Shown: piece by piece, positions 51,696 to 61,187 of the stretch
Numbering within the stretch: position 1 is the first letter of the stretch
How the letters are laid out: each line of letters begins with the position of its first letter
From: Clostridia bacterium
GTDB taxonomy: Bacteria; Bacillota; Clostridia; Christensenellales; Borkfalkiaceae
Direction of reading: 5' to 3'
NCBI GenBank assembly: GCA_017407325.1
Contig: JAFQWV010000020.1
Coordinates: forward strand, 62,001-126,000
Length of the DNA: 64,000 bases
Notes under the pieces: generated by a model
Database searches by the model: none
What the model was told of the DNA's origin: nothing
Seen by the model: the letters and a program-made list of their open reading frames with translations, nothing else
Made by a program: the position numbers and the translations under genes

Positions 51696-52943
51696 TTATT
51701 TTTTCTTGATTATTTTAGCACCGATCGATTTTAATTTTTTATCAAAATTTTCATAACCGCGCTCAACGACTTCTGCATTTTCAACGACCGTAACGCCTTC
51801 TGCGTATAGCCCTGCAATACACAAGCTTGCACCACCCCTTAAATCTGGAGCGTAAACGGTAGAACCAACAAGCTCACTCTTTCGCGCCCTTAAGGTGTTA
51901 CCGGAAATTTCAAGGTTGGCGTTTAATTTTAAAAGTTCTTCTGCGTACTTAAATCTGTTTTCAAAAATAGTTTCTTTAATAACCGTTTCTTCGTCACACG
52001 AGAGCGCGCACGCGCACGCGAGTGGTTGAAGGTCAGTCGGAAACCCCGGATAGGGTGCAGTTACTATTTCACCTAGTCCCTTTAAGTTATTATTTACTCT
52101 TATATATATAATATCATTATATAGGGATATTTTGCAAGCATTATTACGCAATTTTTCAGCAAGAAATAAAATATTTTCCGGCTTTATGCCATTTATTTCC
52201 AACTCACCACCTAAAGTTGCCACTAAAAGCATAAAAGTTCCCGTTTCAATACGGTCTGGAATAGGTTTAAAAGAACAACCGTGAAGGCATTTTACGCCTT
52301 CAATTCTTATACAACTTGTGCCTGCACCTTGAATTTTAGCACCCATTTTATTTAGAAATCTTTGAAGGTCAACAACTTCAGGTTCTTTAGCGCAGTTTTC
52401 AATTACGCTAACGCCACAAGATAGCGTTGCACACATCATTGCATTTTCAGTCGCACCAACACTTGGATATTTTAGCCTTACAAAATTACCCTTAAGTTTA
52501 TCGGCATGAAAGTACAAGCAGTCGTCGTACGCTTCAACACTTGCGCCAAGCTTTTCTAATGCGTCAATATGTATATCTAATGGGCGCGAACCTATGTCAC
52601 AGCCCCCCGTTTGATTTATCGTAACAGCACCAAATTTTCCAAGTAACGGTCCAACCAAAAAAAGTGATGCGCGTATTTTTTTAGAAAGCTTATCGCAAAT
52701 GCAAGTCGAATTAATTTTAGTAGGGTCTATATATATACCGCCGTCAGCCCACTTTACACGCGCGCCGAGCTTTTTTATAATTTTAAGCATACACTCGACG
52801 TCGTAAATGTTAGGACAATTTTCTATAAAGACTTCTTCACTTGATAAAACGCTTGCGGAAATCAAACTTAAAACGGAGTTTTTAGCACTTTGAATTTCAA
52901 CTTTTCCAAAAACCTTATTTCCACCTTCGATAACGTATTTCAT
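51696..52943 (-). CDS. murA: UDP-N-acetylglucosamine 1-carboxyvinyltransferase MurA
   Basis: First committed step of peptidoglycan synthesis; target of fosfomycin. The 415 residues show KNSVLSLISASVL (Lys/Asn pair near the start), the catalytic cysteine loop NQTGGCDIGSRPLDIH (about 110-125) and DLRGGASLCIAGL (about 369-381). Cys, not Asp, occupies the active-site loop, so fosfomycin sensitivity would be expected from family knowledge. Many low-GC Gram-positives have two MurA paralogues; only this one is in the window. Confidence 0.95.
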   Translation of the reverse strand: MKYVIEGGNKVFGKVEIQSAKNSVLSLISASVLSSEEVFIENCPNIYDVECMLKIIKKLGARVKWADGGIYIDPTKINSTCICDKLSKKIRASLFLVGPLLGKFGAVTINQTGGCDIGSRPLDIHIDALEKLGASVEAYDDCLYFHADKLKGNFVRLKYPSVGATENAMMCATLSCGVSVIENCAKEPEVVDLQRFLNKMGAKIQGAGTSCIRIEGVKCLHGCSFKPIPDRIETGTFMLLVATLGGELEINGIKPENILFLAEKLRNNACKISLYNDIIYIRVNNNLKGLGEIVTAPYPGFPTDLQPLACACALSCDEETVIKETIFENRFKYAEELLKLNANLEISGNTLRARKSELVGSTVYAPDLRGGASLCIAGLYAEGVTVVENAEVVERGYENFDKKLKSIGAKIIKKK

Positions 52944-52975
52944 AAAAACACCTAATATACGTTATTATATGAAGG

Positions 52976-54100
52976 TCAGTTAATTTTCGTTAAAGTATCC
53001 TCGTTTCTTGCGATATTTCCTAAAAGTCCAAAAGCAGAAAGATAAACGGTTAAAGACGTATTCCCTGCAGAAATTAACGGAAGCGGAAGCCCCGTCGGTG
53101 GAATACTGCCAGTTACTACCAGCGCGTTAATTAAGACTTGAATTGCAAAAATTAAAGTTATTCCCATCGCAAGAAGGTATGAAAATAAATCTTTTGCGCG
53201 CATTGCGATTTTAAAGCCTTTATATATAACAAAAGCAAACGCAATAAATAAAAGCATTATTCCAAAAAAGCCAAGCTCTTCACCAATAACCGAAAGAATA
53301 AAGTCACTTTCTGAAAAAGGTAAAAATTTATACTTTTGACGAGAATTAAAAAGTCCCACGCCAAAAAGCCCACCCGAGCCTAACGCGTATAAAGATTGCA
53401 AAAGTTGATAGCCTTCACCCTTTGGCGAAGCCCACGGATTTAAAAAGGCTGAAAGTCGCATAAGTCTATACGGCTCGATTATTATAAGCACGGGAACTGC
53501 AATGATAACAGGAATAAGCAAAAGAATTATATGCTTTATTTTTACCCCCACAACAAAAAGCAAAGAAAGCATCAAAAGTGCAACGCACATAGTGATTGAC
53601 ATATTCGGTTCGATTATTATAAGCAAACAAACCGCCACCCCAGAAATTACAGGTGGTAAAACACCTTTAAGAGTATATAGTTTATCCGTGTTTTTAGAAA
53701 AATACGAAGCAACGAAAATTATGTAGCAAAACTTTGCAATTTCTGACGGTTGAATTGTAAAAAAGGCTAGCTTTATCCAACGTTTTGCGCCGTATATTTC
53801 AACGCTTAAAAAGGGTACGAAAACAAGAGCGAGAAGTATAAGCCCGACAATCAAAAACACTAAGCCGTACTTTTTCAATTTCATATAGTCGAAATTATAG
53901 GTAAATAGCATACCTACAACGCCTAGTCCAACACCTATCAACTGCTTTGATACAAAATAAAATTTGTTCCCGTAACTTGCTTGTGCAGTGTAACTGCTTG
54001 CAGAGTATATCATCACCACGCCAAATAGTGACAGTAAAATAACAGAAAAAACGAGTGACAATCCCTCGTTTTTTCCTTTAAAATTTATAAACTTATTCAT
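52976..54100 (-). CDS. ftsW: Lipid II polymerase of the SEDS family, FtsW-type
   Basis: SEDS glycosyltransferase that polymerises peptidoglycan with a class B PBP. The 374-residue protein has about ten hydrophobic segments, with VMIYSASSYTA near the start, AKFCYIIFVASYFSKN (about 140), and the conserved C-terminal signature TGSIPPTGLPLPLISAGNTSL (about 327-347). I use the ATG at 54100, which overlaps the murD stop by 8 bases. Here it pairs with the spoVD/ftsI gene upstream; whether it acts in division (FtsW) or spore cortex (SpoVE) cannot be told. Confidence 0.92.
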   Translation of the reverse strand: MNKFINFKGKNEGLSLVFSVILLSLFGVVMIYSASSYTAQASYGNKFYFVSKQLIGVGLGVVGMLFTYNFDYMKLKKYGLVFLIVGLILLALVFVPFLSVEIYGAKRWIKLAFFTIQPSEIAKFCYIIFVASYFSKNTDKLYTLKGVLPPVISGVAVCLLIIIEPNMSITMCVALLMLSLLFVVGVKIKHIILLLIPVIIAVPVLIIIEPYRLMRLSAFLNPWASPKGEGYQLLQSLYALGSGGLFGVGLFNSRQKYKFLPFSESDFILSVIGEELGFFGIMLLFIAFAFVIYKGFKIAMRAKDLFSYLLAMGITLIFAIQVLINALVVTGSIPPTGLPLPLISAGNTSLTVYLSAFGLLGNIARNEDTLTKIN

Positions 54101-55436
54101 CAAGACTTAAAACGATTTTTATAAACGCTTCACCACGCGCTTCAAAGCCTGAAAACATATCAAAGCTTGAAGATGCCGGACTAAGCAAAACCGCGCCCCC
54201 TTTTTCACATTCCATTTCAGCAATTTTTACTGCACTTTCAAAGTCGCCCGTCACCGTCACACTATCAAAGCCACTACGCTTTGAAGAGTCAAGTAGCGAA
54301 TATCTGTTTTCACCTGTAAGCACTGCGTGCGTTATGCACGACGATGAAATTTTGTTAAAAAGCTCGTCGAACGAAAGACCTTTATCCTTACCGCCTAAAA
54401 TTACAACGGTAGGCACAGTCATAGAATTTATCGCCTTAATAGTAGCATCTGGATTAGTTGCTTTTGAATCGTTATAAAACTTTATCCCGTCAATTTCTTT
54501 AACAAGTTCTATTCTATGCTTGACTCCGTTAAAGTTTTCAACGGCATCGCAAATTGCGCTAGTATCAATATCCAAGATTTTAGAAACGCAAATGGAAGCA
54601 AGAACGTTTTCAAGATTATGCGCTCCACTAAGCGCAATCTCTGAAGTCGGCATAATAAATTCACCCATATAGTAAATATTTCCATCTACTACGTAACAGC
54701 CTGAAATCTTCTCTTTTAACGAAAAAAACACCACCTTACAGCGCGCAGTCTTTGAAAATTCACGAACTTTTTCATCATCGTAATTAAGTACGCAAAATTC
54801 GCTTTCACGCATATTGGTTAAAATTCTTTTTTTCAGATACACATAGTTATCCATATTATAGTGGCGCGAAAGATGATCGGGCGTAATATTTAAAACTACG
54901 GCAATATGCGGACAAAAGCTATGTACCGATTCAAGCTGAAAGCTTGAAACTTCAGTTACTGCGTAAGTATTTTCCGTAAGATTATCTACGTTTTCGCAAA
55001 TAGGACTTCCTATGTTCCCAACAGAAATCGCCTTTTCGCCCGCCTTATTCAATATTTCTGTAAGCATCGAACAAGTCGTCGTTTTACCGTTCGTTCCCGT
55101 CACAGCTATAATTGGCGACTTAATCAAAAGACTACCTAATTCAAGCTCGCCTATTACTCTTTTTCTTAAACGCTTTGCAGTAAGTGGAATTTTATGGTCG
55201 ATTGGAACACCCGGGCTTATAACTACAATATCACACCAATTAATCGCGCTATCAATATCGGTGCGCGCATCAACTGCGCCGAGCATTAAAAGCTCTTGAA
55301 TACTTTTTGAAATAAAATCGGAGTTTGAGTCGTCGTAAACCATACATTTCCCACCACGAAGTAGAAGCTGTTTGGTTGCACTCAGTCCACTTTTTGCTAT
55401 ACCTACAATTAAAAAATTACTTTTTGATATTAACAC
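54093..55436 (-). CDS. murD: UDP-N-acetylmuramoylalanine--D-glutamate ligase MurD
   Basis: Adds D-glutamate to UDP-MurNAc-Ala. The 447 residues have an N-terminal Rossmann domain (FLIVGIAKSGLSATKQL), the ATP-binding AVTGTNGKTTTCSML (about 112), the central EVSSFQLE and NITPDHLSRH motifs, and DSKATNPDATI (about 318) of the C-terminal domain. The start is GTG after AGGTG at short spacing. It follows mraY by 7 bases. Confidence 0.95.
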   Translation of the reverse strand: MLISKSNFLIVGIAKSGLSATKQLLLRGGKCMVYDDSNSDFISKSIQELLMLGAVDARTDIDSAINWCDIVVISPGVPIDHKIPLTAKRLRKRVIGELELGSLLIKSPIIAVTGTNGKTTTCSMLTEILNKAGEKAISVGNIGSPICENVDNLTENTYAVTEVSSFQLESVHSFCPHIAVVLNITPDHLSRHYNMDNYVYLKKRILTNMRESEFCVLNYDDEKVREFSKTARCKVVFFSLKEKISGCYVVDGNIYYMGEFIMPTSEIALSGAHNLENVLASICVSKILDIDTSAICDAVENFNGVKHRIELVKEIDGIKFYNDSKATNPDATIKAINSMTVPTVVILGGKDKGLSFDELFNKISSSCITHAVLTGENRYSLLDSSKRSGFDSVTVTGDFESAVKIAEMECEKGGAVLLSPASSSFDMFSGFEARGEAFIKIVLSLDE

Positions 55437-55443
55437 TTTTCAC

Positions 55444-56427
55444 CTACACAAAAGTTATTATTGACACCAACCCAGCCAAAAAAGTTACAACCGAATACCA
55501 GAACACAATTTTCGGCTCGCTTACGCCCTTATGCTGAAAGTGGTGATGTAAAGGCGCCATTAAAAATACGCGCTTTTTAGTAAGTTTATAATAACCTACC
55601 TGTATAATAACTGATATGCCAGAGAGTACGAACATTATTCCAATTATTGGAATATATAATGCGTTTCCACTAAAAATCATAATTGAAGCAAACAGCCCAC
55701 CAAGCGCAAGCGAGCCTGTATCCCCCATAAACACACTTGCTTTATGCGTATTAAAAATCAAAAACCCCAAAAGCCCACCCACGCAAGAAATTGATAGATA
55801 GGATAGATTATGGAACTCGTCAAGTTTTGCATAAATGTTCACGGTAGCCGTTTGTAAAAGTATTAAAACTGCTGAAAACAAAAAGCAGATTGCGCTACAA
55901 CTTGATGCCAAGCCGTCTAGTCCGTCGGTAAGATTTACACAGTTTGTAGTCGCTAAAAAAACAAACACACAAAGTGGAATATACCAAAAACCTATATCAA
56001 TAACTTTTTTGGTAAAAGGAATATAGAGTTTATTAAGACCTAGCCTATACGAAAAAATTGCAGAAATTACGGCAACTGCAATTAAAAACAGGGTTTTTTG
56101 CATAGGAGTAAGCCCTTCGTTTTTAGCAAATTTCACTTTAATAAAATCGTCTAAAAATCCAACTATTCCAAAACCGATAAAAACTAGACAGGATAAAATT
56201 GATATAACCTTCTCCCCCTTTGACAGTAAAAAGAAAGTTATAACTATGCTCGTGACAAAAAACAGACCACCCATTGTGGGTGTTCCGCTTTTATCAAAAT
56301 GTTCTTTTAAATATTTAAGTATGCTTTGTTTTGCCTTCAACCGTCTTAAAAACGGAATTGTTAAAAGTCCGAATATAAACGTTATGGCAAGTGAAATTAT
56401 GCAAATTAAAATAATCCGTTTAATCAT
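55444..56427 (-). CDS. mraY: Phospho-N-acetylmuramoyl-pentapeptide transferase MraY
   Basis: Makes lipid I from UDP-MurNAc-pentapeptide and undecaprenyl phosphate at the membrane. In 327 residues there are about ten membrane segments plus the catalytic motifs GTPTMGG (about 49-55), FLDDFIK (about 96-102), NLTDGLDGLA (about 174-183), FMGDTGSLALGG (about 226) and the histidine loop MAPLHHHFQHKG (about 289-300). The ATG at 56427 overlaps the murE stop by 8 bases. murF, usually between murE and mraY, is missing. Confidence 0.96.
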   Translation of the reverse strand: MIKRIILICIISLAITFIFGLLTIPFLRRLKAKQSILKYLKEHFDKSGTPTMGGLFFVTSIVITFFLLSKGEKVISILSCLVFIGFGIVGFLDDFIKVKFAKNEGLTPMQKTLFLIAVAVISAIFSYRLGLNKLYIPFTKKVIDIGFWYIPLCVFVFLATTNCVNLTDGLDGLASSCSAICFLFSAVLILLQTATVNIYAKLDEFHNLSYLSISCVGGLLGFLIFNTHKASVFMGDTGSLALGGLFASIMIFSGNALYIPIIGIMFVLSGISVIIQVGYYKLTKKRVFLMAPLHHHFQHKGVSEPKIVFWYSVVTFLAGLVSIITFV

Positions 56428-57862
56428 TACCAATAAAATCAAGCACTACGCGTTTATCACTAAACTCGTGCTTCACCCCTAAAATATCTTGATAGTTTTC
56501 AGAACCCTTTCCTGCTATCAGTAAAGTATCCCCCTTTTCAAGATTTTTAAGCGCGTAAATAATAGCTTTTTCGCGAGATTGAATACAAATATAATCGCGA
56601 GTACTTTCACGAACGCCACGCTCGATATCGCAAATTATTTTCATACCGTCTTCAAAGCGTGGATTGTCGCTTGTAATTACTACAAAATCACAAATATCGC
56701 CGGCAATTCTTCCCATAATAGGTCTTTTCTCTTTATCGCGATTTCCCCCACAACCGAATACGCAATACAAATTCTTTTTTGTGACGTTGCGCGCAGAGAT
56801 TAAACTTTTTTCAAGTCCGTCCGGTGTATGCGCATAATCTACGTAAACGCTTGCGCCGAAAATTTCGGCTACCTTTTCCATTCGCCCAGAGATTGGCTCA
56901 AGCGAGTTTAATGAAGATGCTATCACCTTTTCGTCAACGCCTAAAACTTTAGCGCAGGTTGACGCGCCTAACGAATTATATACGTTAAACCTTCCTAAGA
57001 GCTTGCAATTTACTTTTAATATCTTATCAAAAAGGTTTACAACGTACGACGTACCACTGGAAATTTCCTTAATGTTTACAGCAAAAACGTCGCTAGGATT
57101 TTCTATTCCATAGCTAAGACCACCTTGAGATAAATAAAGCTTAAGTCCAAGACCGTCGTCAACGTTTATAATCGCATTTTTACACGCTTTAGTTTTAAAT
57201 GGAAAAGCTTTTACGTTTTCATAGCTTTGAAAATCTTTAAAAAAGTCTAAATGGTCTTGCGTGCAGTTTGTAAATATCAACGCTTCAAAATTAATACAAG
57301 AAAGTTTTTTATAAAATATTGCGTGAGCAGAATATTCTATCGTAACGTACTCTGCCCCAAGCTCGACAAGTTTATTTAAAGTTGAAAATAGTAAAGTCGG
57401 ATCTGGCGTAGTAAGCTCTTGTTCGATATTAAAGTTTTCAAAATGAATACCAAGCGTTCCAATATATGCAGTTCTTTTTCCTGCTGAATTTAAGATATGC
57501 TGTAAAATCTTACACGTAGAAGTTTTACCGTTTGTTCCAACTACACCAATAATTTTTAACTTTTTTTCAGGATTTTGATAAAAATTTGAACAAAATACTG
57601 AAAAAGCCATTCTAATATCGTCAACACAAACAGCTTCAGCACCTAATTTTTCAAGCCCTACAAGGCTTGTAACAACGGCCTTCGCCCCGTGGCTTATCGC
57701 TTTTTGAATATACTCTTTAGCCGTTTCAAAATCTTGCTTCAGGCAGATAAATAAACAATTATCTTTTACTTTATCAGGTTCAAATTCTACTTGATTAATT
57801 TCAATTTCGCCGTCAAATTTTTCTTTCGTGGGAAAATCTTTCACTATTTCCCTTAAAAGCAT
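56420..57862 (-). CDS. murE: UDP-MurNAc-tripeptide ligase MurE (meso-diaminopimelate type)
   Basis: Adds the third amino acid of the peptidoglycan stem. The 480-residue protein has GVVGTNGKTSTCKIL (about 107), the central ligase domain (DYAHTPDGL, about 345) and TSDNPRFEDGM (about 399). The DNPR motif is the marker of meso-diaminopimelate rather than L-lysine specificity, so the wall is predicted to be mDAP type. The start follows AAGGAG and lies 8 bases after the penicillin-binding protein gene. Confidence 0.95.
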   Translation of the reverse strand: MLLREIVKDFPTKEKFDGEIEINQVEFEPDKVKDNCLFICLKQDFETAKEYIQKAISHGAKAVVTSLVGLEKLGAEAVCVDDIRMAFSVFCSNFYQNPEKKLKIIGVVGTNGKTSTCKILQHILNSAGKRTAYIGTLGIHFENFNIEQELTTPDPTLLFSTLNKLVELGAEYVTIEYSAHAIFYKKLSCINFEALIFTNCTQDHLDFFKDFQSYENVKAFPFKTKACKNAIINVDDGLGLKLYLSQGGLSYGIENPSDVFAVNIKEISSGTSYVVNLFDKILKVNCKLLGRFNVYNSLGASTCAKVLGVDEKVIASSLNSLEPISGRMEKVAEIFGASVYVDYAHTPDGLEKSLISARNVTKKNLYCVFGCGGNRDKEKRPIMGRIAGDICDFVVITSDNPRFEDGMKIICDIERGVRESTRDYICIQSREKAIIYALKNLEKGDTLLIAGKGSENYQDILGVKHEFSDKRVVLDFIGND

Positions 57863-57870
57863 GTTTCTCC

Positions 57871-59604
57871 TTAATTAAATGGTTTAATGTTTTTATGTTT
57901 TATTATCCCTTCAAAAACTTCTTTTACAATTGGCGCGGCAACAGTCGAGCCGTAAGTTCCTCCAACGGGTTCGTCAACGATAGCAAGCGCTAAATATTCA
58001 GGACTTGACGATGGAAAAAAACCTATAAACGACATAACGTACTTTCCTTGCGCGATAATTCCGTTTTCGTACTTTTGCGCAGTCCCGGTTTTTCCACCAA
58101 CCTTATAACCTTCGATATAAGCATTTTTACCACTTCCTTGACTTACTACGTTTTCTAAATAACTTGCTAAAATTTTACTTGCTTCTTGGCTTGCTACTTC
58201 GCTTATAAGTTTAGGCTCAATAACTTCTGCTATCCCAAGTTCTTTATCAAAAATTTCAGTTGCAAGCTGCGGTGAGTAATATTTGCCACCGTTCACGCAC
58301 GCGCACGCGGCGGCGGCAAGCTGAATTGGAGTTACCGCAATAGTTTGCCCAAAACTTATTCTTGCCAAATCTCCATTCGTTACAGAATTTTCGTAAAGCA
58401 CCATACCTATTGCTTCCCCGTTAAAATCAATGCCGGTTGCCGAGCCAAAATTAAGTCTGTTTACGTATTTATAAAAAGTATTCTTGCCAAGCGACAGCGC
58501 TATATCAACAAAGCAAGGGTTGCAACTGTTGTTTAGTGCTTCTTGCAAAGTTTCGTTAGAATGTTTTCCGTTTGCGTGCGTAGTCCAACACTTTATTTTT
58601 CGCCCGTCAACCATGCGATAGTTAGAAGAATTAAACACGTAATTTAAAGAAAAAGCGTTTGAATTTCCATTTAAATGTTCTTCGATATTTGCAAGCGCAG
58701 TCACGATTTTAAAAGTTGAACCCGGCTCGTAAGAGTCGGCAACTAAAGTATTTCTTGTAAGCTTGTTTAAGGTTTCGATATCGTCGCGTGGTAAATTATT
58801 TAGATCTAACGACGGTTTCGTCGCCATAGCTAAAACTCTACCGTTTTGTGGATTTAAAACGAGCACCGAACAGCTTTTTGGCGAATATCTGTTTACGACT
58901 TTATCTAAAGCACTTTCGCAAATTAACTGAATTTTAGCATCTATTGATAGTTTGACACTTAGCCCGTTGGTTGCTTGAGCGTAATGTGGCGTAGAATTTT
59001 CGACGTCTTTTCCTACAAGGTCAGATTCGTATAAAATCTCCCCGTCGGTACCTTTTAAATATTTATCGTAATAAGCTTCAAGACCACATATTCCCGTTCC
59101 GTCAATCGACGTGTAGCCTAGCGTTTGCGATAGCATATCTGAATACGGATAAACTCTAGTGTTATCGACTGAATAATACACGCCGTCGAGATGGTATTTT
59201 TCAAGTTCTATCGCCTTAGATTTATCAATTTGTCTTACAACCGTTATCTCAGATAAATTCTGCGATTTTATCTTATTTAAAAGTTTATTCTCATCTACTT
59301 CAAAAAGGTTTGATAAAGTTTTGGCTACAAGCGCTTCATCAGTCACACAGCGCGGTCTTACGTAAACTGCGTAAGACGTTTTATTCCCTGCGAGCAAGTC
59401 GCCGCTAGCATCGACAATTTCACCTCGAACGGCAGTAATTGGAAGCTCTCTGGTCCACTGGTCTATGGCAATTTCCCTTAAGTCCTTACCCCAAACTACT
59501 TGGATATAAAATGTTCTTGATAAAACGAGCAAAAAAATAAAGGCTATTCCGCAAATTAGCGAAAATAACCTCTTTCGTATAATCGTAACAGATATTTTAT
59601 TAAT
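57871..59604 (-). CDS. Class B penicillin-binding protein SpoVD/FtsI with an apparent ATT start
   Basis: Transpeptidase that cross-links septal or cortex peptidoglycan. From ATT at 59604 it has 577 residues: a basic cytoplasmic start (RKR, 10-12), a membrane anchor (about 13-32), the pedestal with RELPITAVRGEIVD, and the transpeptidase domain with STFK (S296-K299), SCN (360-362) and KTG (505-507). AAGGAG (59616-59611) lies 6 bases before the ATT. No ATG, GTG or TTG occurs in frame between an upstream TGA and the TTG at 59532, which would cut the membrane helix in half. No C-terminal PASTA domain, unlike B. subtilis SpoVD. Division versus sporulation role is undecided. Confidence 0.93.
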   Translation of the reverse strand: MNKISVTIIRKRLFSLICGIAFIFLLVLSRTFYIQVVWGKDLREIAIDQWTRELPITAVRGEIVDASGDLLAGNKTSYAVYVRPRCVTDEALVAKTLSNLFEVDENKLLNKIKSQNLSEITVVRQIDKSKAIELEKYHLDGVYYSVDNTRVYPYSDMLSQTLGYTSIDGTGICGLEAYYDKYLKGTDGEILYESDLVGKDVENSTPHYAQATNGLSVKLSIDAKIQLICESALDKVVNRYSPKSCSVLVLNPQNGRVLAMATKPSLDLNNLPRDDIETLNKLTRNTLVADSYEPGSTFKIVTALANIEEHLNGNSNAFSLNYVFNSSNYRMVDGRKIKCWTTHANGKHSNETLQEALNNSCNPCFVDIALSLGKNTFYKYVNRLNFGSATGIDFNGEAIGMVLYENSVTNGDLARISFGQTIAVTPIQLAAAACACVNGGKYYSPQLATEIFDKELGIAEVIEPKLISEVASQEASKILASYLENVVSQGSGKNAYIEGYKVGGKTGTAQKYENGIIAQGKYVMSFIGFFPSSSPEYLALAIVDEPVGGTYGSTVAAPIVKEVFEGIIKHKNIKPFN

Positions 59605-59616
59605 GGTAATCTCCTT
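59602..59616 (-). promoter_or_regulatory. Ribosome binding site and ATT start codon of spoVD/ftsI
   Basis: AAGGAG at 59616-59611, six-base spacer, ATT at 59604-59602. A second ATT abuts the ribosome binding site and is too close to be used. The frame is open upstream to a TGA inside ftsL but offers no ATG, GTG or TTG. Confidence 0.75.
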
Positions 59617-59621
59617 GACGA

Positions 59622-60212
59622 TTACTTTGACATACCCATTTCAATTGCCTTTCTTTCAATTTCAGCATCACTTGAAACGATAGACAATTCGTCTTGTAAT
59701 TCTTGTTGCTGAGTTTGAAGTGCTTGAATACGGGTTTCCATCATAGCAACGTCGTTATTCATATTTCTTAAAAGTCTGGTATTTAAAACGATTAACGCAA
59801 AAATAGTAAGCACTACTATAGCATAAACTGCCATAAGTACTTTACCTTTAGAATTTACCTTATATTGCTTATCTTCTTCTCTAGCACGAAGTGATTCGTA
59901 CTCATAAAGATGAGATGGATTTTCGATAGAAAGATTGCCTTTGATTTGGCTGTGAGATCTGTACGCCATAGTTTTAGCAGATGGCATAGTATCCTCTGTT
60001 TCATTAAGCTCGTAAGCCTTTGGAGCTGGAACCGTTTGTGGTTTAGCTTCTTCTTGTGGAGTATAATAGAGTAGTGACTCAAAATCGCCAAGATTGTTAC
60101 TTACTTGTTGTTCGTTAATTTCATTACGTGCATATCCATCATCGTGTGTTAAAGCGCTTCTTTCTCTAAAATCCACCATATAATCGTTGTGTTGTTCTCT
60201 GTTACTATTCAT
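59622..60212 (-). CDS. ftsL: FtsL-like septum protein with long N-terminal extension
   Basis: A 196-residue bitopic protein: a long hydrophilic cytoplasmic region (1-120, acidic, Gln/Asn-rich), one membrane helix (about 124-145, VLMAVYAIVVLTIFALIVL) and a short extracytoplasmic coiled coil (about 148-190, MNNDVAMMETRIQALQTQQQELQDELS). That layout and the place between rsmH and the class B PBP identify an FtsL/DivIC-type protein. Usual FtsL is about 90-120 residues; the extra cytoplasmic tail is unusual. The start follows AAGGAG. Confidence 0.85.
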   Translation of the reverse strand: MNSNREQHNDYMVDFRERSALTHDDGYARNEINEQQVSNNLGDFESLLYYTPQEEAKPQTVPAPKAYELNETEDTMPSAKTMAYRSHSQIKGNLSIENPSHLYEYESLRAREEDKQYKVNSKGKVLMAVYAIVVLTIFALIVLNTRLLRNMNNDVAMMETRIQALQTQQQELQDELSIVSSDAEIERKAIEMGMSK

Positions 60213-60254
60213 ATTATCTCTCCTTAAATTTTATTCCGCGACTTTAACCTAACT

Positions 60255-61187
60255 TTAAACTCTTTCACAAATTCTCAGTTTTGCGCTTTTAGCACGGGGG
60301 TTAAAATCGACTTCTTCCTTACCCGCTACTATCGGTTTTTTATTGACGAGTTCTATTTCACGTCGTTTACCGCAAACGCAAATCGGTAAACTTTTATCAC
60401 AAATGCAATCGGTTTCGAGTTCTTTAAACGCATTTTTAATAATTCTGTCCTCGAGTGAGTGGAAAGTAATAACCGCAAGTCTTCCACCCTTTTTTAAACC
60501 AAAAACTATATCCTTGACAGCTTCAGCTAAACCTTTTAGCTCGCCGTTTACTTCAATTCTGATAGCCTGAAAAGTTCTTTTTGCTGGATGTCCTTGATCG
60601 CCGTATTTTTTAGGAATTGATTTATCAATTATTTCGACCAATCTTCCGCAAGTTTCAATTTTTTGAACTTGTCTTTCTTTGCAAATGTTTTTTGCGATAT
60701 TATAAGCAAATTTTTCTTCGCCGTAATTTTTAATCACTTCGTAAAGTTCTTTCTCTGAATAGCCGTTTACGACGTCGTAAGCAGAAAAATCTGACTCTTC
60801 GTTCATTTTCATATTAAGTTTTTCTTCTTTTGCCATATAAGAAAAACCACGACTTCTGTCATCAAGTTGATAACTTGAAACGCCTAAGTCTAAAAGCGCA
60901 CCGTCTAAAAGTTCCACACCAAGCTCGTCCACTATGCTTTTAAAATTTTTAAAATTATCGTGAACTAAAGTAAATCTACCGTCAAACTCTTTTAAGTTCT
61001 CTTTAGCAAACCTAATCGCTTCGGTATCTAAATCGGTTGCAATAACTTTTACGTTATTTCCCCTTTTTAAAATTTCCTTAGTGTGACCTGCTAGCCCTAG
61101 CGTTCCGTCAAAATAAACGCCACCGTCTTTTATATTCAGCCCGTTCATACACTCTTCGAGCATTACGGATATATGCTTAAATTCCAT
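60255..61187 (-). CDS. rsmH: 16S rRNA (cytosine-1402-N4)-methyltransferase RsmH (MraW)
   Basis: Methylates N4 of C1402 in 16S rRNA. The 310 residues have the N-terminal HISVMLEECMNGL, SAM motif YFDGTLGLAGHTKEIL (about 26), GALLDLGVSSYQLDDRSRGFSY (about 97) and the C-terminal VITFHSLEDRIIKN (about 239-252), all classical. The ATG overlaps the 3' end of mraZ by 11 bases inside an AAC/AAT repeat. A CICDKSLPICVCGKRREIEL insert near the end is normal for the family. Confidence 0.96.
   Translation of the reverse strand: MEFKHISVMLEECMNGLNIKDGGVYFDGTLGLAGHTKEILKRGNNVKVIATDLDTEAIRFAKENLKEFDGRFTLVHDNFKNFKSIVDELGVELLDGALLDLGVSSYQLDDRSRGFSYMAKEEKLNMKMNEESDFSAYDVVNGYSEKELYEVIKNYGEEKFAYNIAKNICKERQVQKIETCGRLVEIIDKSIPKKYGDQGHPAKRTFQAIRIEVNGELKGLAEAVKDIVFGLKKGGRLAVITFHSLEDRIIKNAFKELETDCICDKSLPICVCGKRREIELVNKKPIVAGKEEVDFNPRAKSAKLRICERV

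Noticed and set aside
58290..58320. CG-rich CGCACG repeats in spoVD (and near 52007 in murA)
   Set aside because: They are in coding frame and encode Ala-Cys-Ala runs that belong to the proteins; no separate element is needed.
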